The notes under the pieces are model-generated. The model was given only the letters and a program-made list of their open reading frames with translations, made no database searches and had not been told where the DNA came from. Below are positions 7,252-13,989 of a stretch of 13,989 nucleotides of DNA, one piece after another. Made by a program: the position numbers and the translations under genes. The DNA lies in contig DBOW01000140.1 in NCBI GenBank assembly GCA_002299675.1, forward strand, positions 24,545-38,533. The letters are read 5' to 3'. The stretch comes from Solobacterium sp. UBA636. Its GTDB lineage: Bacteria > Bacillota_I > Bacilli_A > Erysipelotrichales > Erysipelotrichaceae. Every line of letters starts with the position of its first letter. Position 1 is the first letter of the stretch.

Positions 7252-7418
7252 TACTCTTCCTCGTTATCAATATAGTTTCTAACCATCTTGATACGCTTGC
7301 GGGCTGGCGTATCATCATTGCGGTGTGATGTTAAAGTACCGATAAAGTAACGCAGAAAATAAAGAGTTACCAGTATCAGGACTATAAAAGATATTAAATC
7401 ATTCAGGCTCTGTATCAT
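7251..7418 (-). CDS. Small single-TM peptide between uvrC and rmuC (unknown function)
   Basis: I do not recognise this 55-residue product. It starts MIQSLNDLISFIVLILVTL; residues 8-29 form one hydrophobic helix. The remainder is a basic-to-acidic cytosolic tail with TSHRNDDTPARKRIKMVRN, ending in three Glu. The positive-inside rule suggests the C-terminus faces the cytosol. It begins within the last 20 bases of uvrC, in another frame, and its TAA overlaps the rmuC ATG by one base. The whole 150-base gap between uvrC and rmuC is thereby filled by an open frame that fits the operon's overlap pattern, which is the main argument for a real gene. The ribosome binding site is weak (AAGAGA at about 9 bases), suggesting translational coupling to uvrC. 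It may be a partner or anchor for RmuC, which is also membrane-bound; that is inference. Confidence 0.7.
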   Translation of the reverse strand: MIQSLNDLISFIVLILVTLYFLRYFIGTLTSHRNDDTPARKRIKMVRNYIDNEEE

Positions 7419-9168
7419 TTTTGTTTTCTCTTAAGCTATTATATAACCTTTCTGCCACTTTTAAAGGAAGAACTGTACTTAATTCCTCCACTGACTGTCT
7501 GGAAATATTGGTGATAGTCTTATATTTCCTCAACAGTTTCAATCTTGACTTCTCACCCAGCCCTTCGATGCCGTCAAGCTTAGATCTGTACATATTCTTC
7601 TGTCTCAGTTTCTTGTGATAGTTTATCGCAAAGCGATGCACCTCATCCTGCATGGAGGCCAGAAAGAAGAACAGATTGGAATCGGGATCTATTTCAATTT
7701 TATTGAAATCAGCATCCATCAGGTAGGCAGTATTGTGATGATCATCCTTGCCAAGGCCACATAAAGTAATATCCAGATCAAGAGAAGTCAGTATTTCTTT
7801 AGCTGCTTCAATCTGAATTCTGGCACCATCGACAATAATCAGATCTGGTCTTTCCAGGTTTTCACTCAACACTCTAAAGTAGCGTCTGTACATTACTTCC
7901 TTCATCGATTTCAGATCATCAGCCCCTTCTTCCAGTTTAAATAGACGATAGTCTTTCTTGGAAGGCTTAAAGTCCTTATAGACCACCATGGCTGCCACTG
8001 TATTAACACCCCCGGTGTGTGAGTTATCAAAAAGTTCAATCCGCTTAATATCGCTTTTAAAAATACGTTTAAACTCCTCTTCAAGATTCCTTGAATAATC
8101 TTCTTTGCGGGTAACGATCTTTCTGTTCTGTTTCAGATATTCTTCACTGTTTAATCTGGCCTGTTTGAGCAGCTGATATTTTTTTCCTCTGCTTACAGTA
8201 TTTACATTCAGATCTTCAATTGCTCCATCTAGATAGACAAGAATATCATTATCAACAAAAAGATTTTTTGGCTTAGGATTAATTTCATAATACTGATAGA
8301 TATAGCTTGAAACAAAGTTAGGCGCATCGCAAATCAGATAGTCAATAAATCTATTAGAAGACAAAAGCTTGCCATTACGAATAAATAAACCGGTAATAGA
8401 AATATAGCCATCTTCCACCGCATAGGAAAAAACATCAAAGTCTTCTTTAGAATTAATCTGCACATCCTGTTTGGATGTAACGTTGTTGATATCATTAATC
8501 AGATCACGATATTTCAGGGCTTCTTCAAAGTTCAGATTCTCAGAAGCTTCATTCATCCTTGTTTTCAGGTCTTTTAATGTTTCAGCTGTTTCACCTTTAA
8601 GAAAACCTGTTATGCGGTTCTTGATGTTTTCGCATTCATTTTTGTCAGCTTCTATCTCACAATAGCCAAGGCAGCTTTTAATATGATAGTAAAGACACAA
8701 AGAATCCTGCATTCTTTCGCATTTGCGGGTTGGATAAAGCTTATTTAAAATATCCAGTGTATTTCTGGCAGCTCCAACATCGGGAAATGGTCCAAAAAGC
8801 CTTCCTTTAACCTTCTGATTCTTTTTTAAACGGATAATCGATACATAAGGTTCAGGTGAATCACTTAAAAGAATATAGGGATAAGACTTATCATCCTTGA
8901 AGACAATATTAAAATAGGGATCATACTGCTTAATCAGATTGTATTCAAGAATCAGGGCTTCTTTCTCACTCTTGGTTACAATATAGTCAAAATCAACTAT
9001 GCTGGAAACCAGTTTTGTTGTTTTATAGTCATGTGCACCACGAAAATAAGAGTTTACCCGATTATAGAGATTGATAGCCTTGCCAACATAAATTATAGTT
9101 CCCTCTTTATCCTTCATCAGGTAACAGCCGGGTTTCTTGGGCAGGGTCAATAGTTTTTCTTTAATCAT
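7399..9168 (-). CDS. uvrC: Excinuclease ABC subunit C
   Basis: UvrC makes both incisions around bulky DNA lesions in UvrABC nucleotide excision repair. The 589-residue product has the normal length and order. An N-terminal GIY-YIG nuclease comes first (GCYLMKDKEGTIIYVGKAINLYNRV). A cysteine cluster follows (RKCERMQ, then CLYYHIKSCLGYC). Next is the UVR motif that meets UvrB (NFEEALKYRDLINDI). The RNase H-like nuclease comes after that, with D381 in DNSH, D447 in VDGARIQIEAA and H511 in DEVHRFAI. Two helix-hairpin-helix motifs end the protein (LDGIEGLGEKSRLKLLRKYKT). The family consensus IDGGKGQL is relaxed to VDGARIQI, but the Asp is kept. The ATG overlaps the mutS2 stop as ATGA with little Shine-Dalgarno, so it likely depends on coupling to mutS2. 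The 3' end overlaps the small peptide gene by 20 bases. Confidence 0.97.
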   Translation of the reverse strand: MIKEKLLTLPKKPGCYLMKDKEGTIIYVGKAINLYNRVNSYFRGAHDYKTTKLVSSIVDFDYIVTKSEKEALILEYNLIKQYDPYFNIVFKDDKSYPYILLSDSPEPYVSIIRLKKNQKVKGRLFGPFPDVGAARNTLDILNKLYPTRKCERMQDSLCLYYHIKSCLGYCEIEADKNECENIKNRITGFLKGETAETLKDLKTRMNEASENLNFEEALKYRDLINDINNVTSKQDVQINSKEDFDVFSYAVEDGYISITGLFIRNGKLLSSNRFIDYLICDAPNFVSSYIYQYYEINPKPKNLFVDNDILVYLDGAIEDLNVNTVSRGKKYQLLKQARLNSEEYLKQNRKIVTRKEDYSRNLEEEFKRIFKSDIKRIELFDNSHTGGVNTVAAMVVYKDFKPSKKDYRLFKLEEGADDLKSMKEVMYRRYFRVLSENLERPDLIIVDGARIQIEAAKEILTSLDLDITLCGLGKDDHHNTAYLMDADFNKIEIDPDSNLFFFLASMQDEVHRFAINYHKKLRQKNMYRSKLDGIEGLGEKSRLKLLRKYKTITNISRQSVEELSTVLPLKVAERLYNSLRENKNDTEPE

Positions 9169-11438
9169 TTGAGATTTACCATAGTCACAGCTGAAGCTCC
9201 ATCATAGTAGTCACCATCATTAAACGACTTTACAAACTTCAGCTTTTTCAGTCTGTTTCTGACCGCATTTCTAAGCTGACCGGTACCAATACCGTGAATA
9301 ATTTTCACACTGTCATATCCCGCCATAAGAGCTTCATCCAGAAAAGATTCAAGCATGACCAGGGCATCATCCACTCTTTCACCCACGATATTGAGTTCTT
9401 TACGGGCTTTAATGTTACTGTTTATTCTGCTGATGTATACTTCTTTCTTTTTGATTTTTGGCATTTTGGTCAAGTGCTTAAGTTCGGTCTTGATAATCAG
9501 TCCATTGATATTTACCTCGACTCTTTTGCCGTTAATCTTGAGAATAGTACCAATCTGTTCACCATCTTTAATCCTGACATTGTCACCTTCTTCAAAATGG
9601 TCACTTTGTTTTGGTGCTTCTTTTCTCTGAGTTTTCTTCTGAAGTTTCTCGATTTCTTTTACAGTATCTTTCTGTTTAACATCCTGGATAGATTCAAGTT
9701 TTTCCAGAGCCTGCAGCTTTATTTCTTCGATTTCTTCATTCAGCTGTTCAAGATATTTATTTCTAAGCAGCTCTTTTTCTTTTTCAAAGTCCTTTATTTT
9801 CTGACTGTAGACTTCTTTAAGCTTGTTATTTTCCTCAATTTCAGAATTAAGTTCTTCCCTTAACTGTTCATTCTGCGCAATTTCTTCAGAAAGCTTCTTC
9901 ATCAGTTCTTCAGTCTTTGTGTCTTTTTTTCTGATGATTTCTCTGGCATCCTGTACAAGTTCTGCATCACTTAAATATCTCTGGGCTATATCAATCGCAT
10001 TGGACAGGCCAACAGAGTTTTCAATATATTTATAGGTTGGTCTAAGACTTTCATTATCAAAACCAACCGATGAAAGAAGAATATGTTCATTTTCATAGGA
10101 AAAGTTCTTGATATCATCATAATGCGTGGTAATCACAAAGGCAGAACCCAGCCGTAATATTTTCTTTAAAATAGCCAGCGATATAGCCTGCGCTTCTTTT
10201 GGATCAGTTCCTGAGATAAGTTCATCAATAAGAATCAGCGATCTTTCATCAGCACTGCTTAAAATAGTATCAATATTGGAAAGATGAGCCGAAAAAGTAG
10301 ATAAAGAAGAAATAACCGACTGATTATCATCTATATCAACATAGACATTATTAAAAAATGGAATACTTGCTTCCTGGCATAACAGAGGTATGCCCAGATA
10401 GCTCATCAAAACAGAAAGGCCAATAACTTTTAAAGATACAGTTTTACCGCCGGTATTGGTTCCTGATATTACAATGCCCTGATAGGGTTTATTTAATGTA
10501 TAAGTATTGGATACAACCTTTCTGGAATCGATTAAAGGATGAACAATATCCTTAAGATATAAAGAACTGTTGCCGATATTGGCACATACGCCAGAGCAGT
10601 TATAGCCATACTGAGCCTTGGCGTAGATGGCATCAAGCTTGATGATTGAGTCATAATTATTAATATAGGCTGAGGCATTTTCCCCAATCATTACAGAGAG
10701 TTCATGAAGCAGTCTGATAACTTCGCTTTCCCTGTCCTCCTCAAGGCTGATTTTTTCATTATTCAGGTTAATAAAAGATTCAGGCTCAACATAGGCGGCA
10801 AGGCCTGAAGCGGAGGTACCATAGGTATAGCCTTTGAACTTGTTCTTATCGGATATTTTGACCAGGAAAGTAAGTCGGCCATTACGATAATAAATAGAAT
10901 TCTCCTGCAGAGAATTTGTGTTGCGGTTAATAAAGACTGTTGCCTGATTGAAAAGATTTTTATCGTTGATGCTTATCTTTCTGAAAATTTCACCAAGTCT
11001 TTTGGAAGCATCTTCCTTAATATTGCCGCTGTTGTCGACAACCCTGTTAATATTCTCATAGAGATTTTCATTAATCTCAATGGTATCTATATAGTCAAAG
11101 ATATCCAGTTCATGATCATATTTTTTAAAGAGTTCCCTGATTCTTCGACAGTGGTTATGAAAATTGAGCACTTTGGAACACTCGATACTGCTTAAGTTTA
11201 AACCTTTTGAAGCTTTTTCCAGGATATCGTTTATATTCTCAATGCCATCAAAAGAAATTGAAAGTCCTTCTTTAATCAGTTTAAGCATCTGCGCTGTTTC
11301 GTTTATTTTTCTTTTGATATGCAGTGGATTGAATATTACTTCTTCATCCATTATGAAAGTCTTTGCATCTTCAATAAAGGCAAATTCAGCTACTTTTTCT
11401 TTTACTTTCAGAAGGTCAATTTCTTCATAGTTATTCAT
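9165..11438 (-). CDS. mutS2: MutS2 family ATPase with KOW and Smr domains
   Basis: MutS2 is a MutS paralogue without the mismatch-binding domain. It has been linked to suppression of recombination and, in Bacillus, to splitting collided ribosomes. The 757-residue product has MutS core helices, then the ATPase with Walker A GTNTGGKT at 326-333 and Walker B ILIDELISGTDP with D405 and E406. A long charged coiled coil follows (about 495-600). A KOW-like segment comes next (EEGDNVRIKDGEQIGTILKING), and a C-terminal Smr domain with HGIGTGQLR at 715-723. Family norms are GPNTGGKT and DELGAGTDP, so Walker A has Pro to Thr and the signature helix differs. The Smr LDxRG box reads LNIVG (682-686). The ATG at 11438 has AGAGGG upstream; a TTG six codons earlier is less likely. 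It overlaps cvpA by 8 bases and uvrC by 4. Confidence 0.95.
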   Translation of the reverse strand: MNNYEEIDLLKVKEKVAEFAFIEDAKTFIMDEEVIFNPLHIKRKINETAQMLKLIKEGLSISFDGIENINDILEKASKGLNLSSIECSKVLNFHNHCRRIRELFKKYDHELDIFDYIDTIEINENLYENINRVVDNSGNIKEDASKRLGEIFRKISINDKNLFNQATVFINRNTNSLQENSIYYRNGRLTFLVKISDKNKFKGYTYGTSASGLAAYVEPESFINLNNEKISLEEDRESEVIRLLHELSVMIGENASAYINNYDSIIKLDAIYAKAQYGYNCSGVCANIGNSSLYLKDIVHPLIDSRKVVSNTYTLNKPYQGIVISGTNTGGKTVSLKVIGLSVLMSYLGIPLLCQEASIPFFNNVYVDIDDNQSVISSLSTFSAHLSNIDTILSSADERSLILIDELISGTDPKEAQAISLAILKKILRLGSAFVITTHYDDIKNFSYENEHILLSSVGFDNESLRPTYKYIENSVGLSNAIDIAQRYLSDAELVQDAREIIRKKDTKTEELMKKLSEEIAQNEQLREELNSEIEENNKLKEVYSQKIKDFEKEKELLRNKYLEQLNEEIEEIKLQALEKLESIQDVKQKDTVKEIEKLQKKTQRKEAPKQSDHFEEGDNVRIKDGEQIGTILKINGKRVEVNINGLIIKTELKHLTKMPKIKKKEVYISRINSNIKARKELNIVGERVDDALVMLESFLDEALMAGYDSVKIIHGIGTGQLRNAVRNRLKKLKFVKSFNDGDYYDGASAVTMVNLK

Positions 11439-12051
11439 GGAATATTCCCTCTTCAATAAGCCATTTGTTCAGATCTTCTCTGGCTGTGGTAATATCAAAA
11501 TCTTCTACAGTTCTGGCAAATTTTTCCAGGTCCATATTTTCAGTGGCATAGTTTATAGCTTTATCAGTAATGATATTTACATAACTTAAGATAGAGTCTT
11601 CTTTAATCTGTCTGCCATTTGATATAAATGGAAAACTGAGGAAAACAGATATAAGCAGAGCTATTACAGTGGCATTGACAAAACCAATCACCAGTCCCAG
11701 TATCCTGTTCATAAAACCAAGAAATGGAATGTCTGATACCGATTTAAAGAGATGTTTAACAATAAAACCGGCAATAGAAAGCACAACAGCCGCAATAAAA
11801 AACCACAGCACACAGTTTAATAGATAGTTAAGGTCAAATATTTCAGCTATAGGATAGGTACTGTAGTCTATATTGATTAGACTGAACTGTTTTGCAAGAA
11901 GCGGACTAATAAAATAGGCTGCGCCAAGTATAACAATATTGATAACCAGTCCAAGTGCTTCATAAAGGAAGCCGTTTTTATATGCGACAATAAGACAGAT
12001 AATATAAATCGCCAGTACAGCGACATTGATAATCATATAGTTTATATCCAT
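11431..12051 (-). CDS. CvpA family membrane protein
   Basis: This 206-residue protein has four hydrophobic segments (about residues 5-24, 31-50, 78-102 and 117-142) and a soluble, helical C-terminal tail. The stretch IPFLGFMNRILGLVIGFVN matches the CvpA core pattern, in which a conserved Asn-Arg and Gly-rich helix follow a Pro-Leu-Gly turn. The family was named for colicin V production in E. coli; in Bacillota the homologue (YshB-like) lies between rnhC and mutS2, as here, and its biochemical role is not settled. It leads the repair operon. In Bacillus the same neighbourhood also carries zapA and polX, which are missing here. There is no Shine-Dalgarno, and TATAAT lies exactly 7 bases before the ATG. 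Confidence 0.88.
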   Translation of the reverse strand: MDINYMIINVAVLAIYIICLIVAYKNGFLYEALGLVINIVILGAAYFISPLLAKQFSLINIDYSTYPIAEIFDLNYLLNCVLWFFIAAVVLSIAGFIVKHLFKSVSDIPFLGFMNRILGLVIGFVNATVIALLISVFLSFPFISNGRQIKEDSILSYVNIITDKAINYATENMDLEKFARTVEDFDITTAREDLNKWLIEEGIFHE

Positions 12052-12058
12052 AGATTAG

Positions 12059-12064
12059 ATTATA
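12059..12064 (-). promoter_or_regulatory. -10 box of the cvpA-mutS2-uvrC-rmuC-yitT operon, probably leaderless
   Basis: A perfect TATAAT on the minus strand is followed by CTAATCT (7 bases) and the cvpA ATG, the same geometry as at spx. No purine-rich ribosome binding site exists between the box and the start. At 17 bases upstream the hexamer is TGGCAA, a poor -35 match. Transcription would begin on or within a base or two of the start codon. Confidence 0.5.
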
Positions 12065-12091
12065 GTAGAAATGTTTTATTTTTGCCACTTA

Positions 12092-12100
12092 TGTTAAACT
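12092..12100 (+). promoter_or_regulatory. Candidate extended -10 promoter of rnhC
   Basis: TGT followed by TAAACT reads as an extended -10 (TGn plus a 4/6 match). Only 6 bases (TTAAAT) separate it from the rnhC ATG, and no ribosome binding site is visible. If used, it would also give a near-leaderless transcript. The match is weak and the region is AT-rich, so chance is a real alternative. Confidence 0.3.
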
Positions 12101-12106
12101 TTAAAT

Positions 12107-12946
12107 ATGGGAAATTTTACACTTAAACTAAATGATGATCAGATAAACAGATTAAGAGAAACCTTTAAAGCTGACATCAAGCCAAACAAGAATCCATACA
12201 TAAGCACCTTTATTCAAAGAGATGATCTCACTGTTTCAGTTTATACTTCAAATAAAGTGGTATTTCAGGGTGCTGATGCTGAATACTATGGAACTTCTTT
12301 TATTGAAACGAGATTTAAAAGACAGGCTGGTTCTGATGAAGTGGGTACCGGGGACTATTTTGGTCCGGTAGTAGTTGTAGCTTCAATAGTAGAAGAAAGT
12401 GATGAGGAACTGATTAATAAATATCATATCAATGATTCTAAGCAGATGAATGATGAAGATATTCTTAAATGTGCACCACTTTTAAGGGAAAAAATAAAGC
12501 ATTCTTTATTAATACTGGAACCCGAGCAGTACAACAGAGTTCATGAAACCAATAACCTGAATATGATTAAGGCCAAAATGCACAATCAGGCATACCTTAA
12601 TCTAAAAGCCAGAGGATATAAAATTCCTTCGGCTGCCTATGTAGACCAGTTCTGTGATCCTAATCTCTACTATAAATATCTTGTCCAGGAAAAAGAAGTC
12701 TATCATGAACTGATTTTTGAAACCAAAGCGGAATCAAAATACCCGGCAGTGGCTGTTTCTTCGGTTATAGCCCGCTATGTTTTTTTAAAGAAAATAGCAG
12801 AAATGGAAAAGAAATATGGCATGTTCTTTCATAAGGGTGCAGGAACAGATGTCGATATCTGTGCCAGAGACTTTGTAAAAAGGTATTCAAAAAAAGAACT
12901 TGGCAAAGTAGCCAAGCTCCATTTCAAGAATACGGAAAATATTTAA
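12107..12946 (+). CDS. rnhC: Ribonuclease HIII
   Basis: RNase HIII cuts the RNA strand of RNA-DNA hybrids and is important against R-loops in Bacillota. The 279-residue product has the family's N-terminal TBP-like domain (about residues 1-68) and the type 2 RNase H core. The signature GSDEVGTGDYFGP gives D77 and E78, and VDQFCD gives D180 and D184. The four acidic residues therefore match the D-E-D-D set, with the four-residue spacing known from the Geobacillus enzyme. AESKYPAVAVSSVIAR and the C-terminal KGAGTDV stretch are typical. It is divergent from cvpA across 55 bases, an arrangement like the rnhC-cvpA-mutS2 neighbourhood of Bacillus, except for the flipped strand. No Shine-Dalgarno is seen. 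It converges with guaB and overlaps it by 4 bases, sharing the stop bases. Confidence 0.96.
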   Translation: MGNFTLKLNDDQINRLRETFKADIKPNKNPYISTFIQRDDLTVSVYTSNKVVFQGADAEYYGTSFIETRFKRQAGSDEVGTGDYFGPVVVVASIVEESDEELINKYHINDSKQMNDEDILKCAPLLREKIKHSLLILEPEQYNRVHETNNLNMIKAKMHNQAYLNLKARGYKIPSAAYVDQFCDPNLYYKYLVQEKEVYHELIFETKAESKYPAVAVSSVIARYVFLKKIAEMEKKYGMFFHKGAGTDVDICARDFVKRYSKKELGKVAKLHFKNTENI

Positions 12947-13989
12947 TGATTTGAATTCATATTCTGATTCTTAACCAGTACGTCGTGAGCGCCGCCTTCT
13001 ACAATACTTGTAGCAGATACGGTTGTAAGACGTACTTTTTCTCTGAATTCAGGCAGACTGTTACAGCCACAGTTAGACATTGTAGACTTAATCTTGGAAG
13101 TAGTAAGCTTTACATTGTCATGCAGAGTACCAGCATAAGGAACATAGGAATCTACGCCCTCTTCAAATGAAAGTCCCTTCTTGCCGCCCAGGTCATATCT
13201 TTGCCAGTTGCGGGCACGGTTAGACCCTTCACCCCAGTATTCTTTATAATAAGAACCATTGATTAGAATTTTATTAGTAGGAGATTCTTCAAATCTGGCA
13301 AAATATCTGCCCAGCATTACAAAGTCAGCACCCATAGCCAGTGCCAGAGAGATATGATGGTCATAGACAATACCGCCATCTGAACAGATTGGCACATAAA
13401 TGCCGGTTTCCTCAAAGTATTCATCACGGGCTCTGGCAACATCAATTACCGCAGTAGCCTGGCCTCGTCCAATACCCTTGGTTTCTCTGGTGATACAGAT
13501 TGAACCACCGCCGATACCAATCTTGATAAAATCAGCTCCAGCATCAGCCAGGAAACGGAAGCCTTCTGGGTCTACAATATTGCCGGCACCAACTTTAGCT
13601 TCAGGATAGTTTTCTTTAATCCAGGCAATGGTATCTTTCTGAAACTGAGTAAAGCCTTCGGATGAGTCGATACATAGAACATCTACACCAGCCTTGATCA
13701 GGGCAGGTACTCTTTCTTTATAGTCACGGGTATTAATACCGGCACCAACCATAAAACGTTTATCTGAGTCGAGCATTTCATTAGGGTTTTCTTTATGAGA
13801 TTCATAGTCTTTTCTGAAAACCATATACATCAGAGCGCCTTCATCATCAATTACAGGCAGTGAATTGAGTTTGTGATCCCAGATCAGGTCATTACACTGA
13901 CTAAGATCAAGTGATACATGACCAGTAATCATTTTCTCAATTGGTGTCATATACTTTTCAATCTTATCATCCATCGATACTTTAGACAG
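12943..13989 (-). CDS. guaB: IMP dehydrogenase, 5' end beyond the window
   Basis: IMPDH oxidises IMP to XMP with NAD+, the committing step of GMP synthesis. The frame stays open past the ATG at 13974 to the right edge (LSKVS before MDDKIEK), and about 150 family residues are missing, so that ATG is internal. The visible 348 residues begin inside the CBS region (KIEKYMTPIEKM, then LNSLPVIDDEGALMYMVFRKDY). The barrel follows with AGINTRDYKERVPAL, DVLCIDSSEG and AGNIVDPEGF. The catalytic Cys (codon 13495-13497) is in GGGSICITRE, and ICSDGGIVYD and MLGRYFARFEESPT come later. The mobile flap has the Arg-Tyr pair in NWQRYDLGG, with EEGVDSYVPYAG after it. The flap and the SIC-ITRE loop resemble Tritrichomonas foetus IMPDH more than the usual bacterial form. 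GMP reductase is less likely because of the flap and CBS region. Confidence 0.94.
   Translation of the reverse strand: MSKVSMDDKIEKYMTPIEKMITGHVSLDLSQCNDLIWDHKLNSLPVIDDEGALMYMVFRKDYESHKENPNEMLDSDKRFMVGAGINTRDYKERVPALIKAGVDVLCIDSSEGFTQFQKDTIAWIKENYPEAKVGAGNIVDPEGFRFLADAGADFIKIGIGGGSICITRETKGIGRGQATAVIDVARARDEYFEETGIYVPICSDGGIVYDHHISLALAMGADFVMLGRYFARFEESPTNKILINGSYYKEYWGEGSNRARNWQRYDLGGKKGLSFEEGVDSYVPYAGTLHDNVKLTTSKIKSTMSNCGCNSLPEFREKVRLTTVSATSIVEGGAHDVLVKNQNMNSNH

Noticed and set aside
9294..9863. Plus-strand ORF of 189 codons, Phe and Leu rich
   Set aside because: It is the antisense of the Lys/Glu-rich coiled coil of mutS2; the composition is explained by that, and there is no ribosome binding site or family match.
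11439..11456. TTG start six codons earlier for MutS2
   Set aside because: The extension contains the AGAGGG ribosome binding site of the ATG at 11438 and has no family support.
13972..13974. ATG at 13974 as the IMPDH start
   Set aside because: The frame remains open to the edge, and IMPDH needs an N-terminal barrel half and first CBS part that are missing here. The gene is cut by the window, not truncated.
1..13989. Mobile elements, CRISPR arrays, phage, toxin-antitoxin or defence genes
   Set aside because: All coding space is taken by housekeeping families, intergenic gaps are short, and no regular repeats, transposase motifs or integrase motifs were seen.

Overview
The window looks like ordinary chromosomal DNA from a low-GC Bacillota bacterium. 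The evidence is AT-rich coding sequence, RecD2, RNase HIII with its TBP-like N-terminal domain, MutS2, Spx, YitT and a T-box leader. An Erysipelotrichia-like lineage is my best guess, but only from general sequence feel. TGA is used as a stop (spx, uvrC, mutS2), so the Mollicutes code 4 does not apply. I see no mobile element, CRISPR array, tRNA or rRNA, and no stretch over 300 bases without a gene.

Layout. (1) 1-497, minus: 5' part of a multi-TM protein that runs off the left edge, possibly the sensor half of a GGDEF or EAL protein. (2) 562-4221, minus: a tightly overlapped spx-mnmA-recD2 operon, with a Spx redox regulator carrying an extra cysteine-rich tail, a tRNA-U34 2-thiolase and a RecD2 helicase. 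(3) 4222-5424, plus: a T-box leader with a TGG (Trp) specifier, then trpS. (4) 5421-12051, minus: a compressed operon in the order cvpA, mutS2, uvrC, a 55-residue single-TM peptide, rmuC and a yitT-family gene, each overlapping the next by 1-20 bases. (5) 12107-12946, plus: rnhC (RNase HIII), divergent from cvpA. (6) 12943-13989, minus: the C-terminal two thirds of IMP dehydrogenase, whose start lies beyond the right edge.

The dominant theme is genome maintenance (RecD2, MutS2, UvrC, RmuC, RNase HIII), combined with tRNA thiolation and charging and GMP synthesis. The most notable points are: two operon-leading genes (spx and cvpA) with TATAAT exactly 7 nt before ATG and no Shine-Dalgarno, suggesting leaderless mRNAs; two convergent gene pairs that overlap by exactly 4 nt so that both stop codons share the same bases; the Spx cysteine tail; the unlisted 55-aa peptide between uvrC and rmuC; a Smr domain without its LDxR motif in MutS2; and an IMPDH that closely resembles the Tritrichomonas foetus enzyme. 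I did not find a clearly new multi-gene system.
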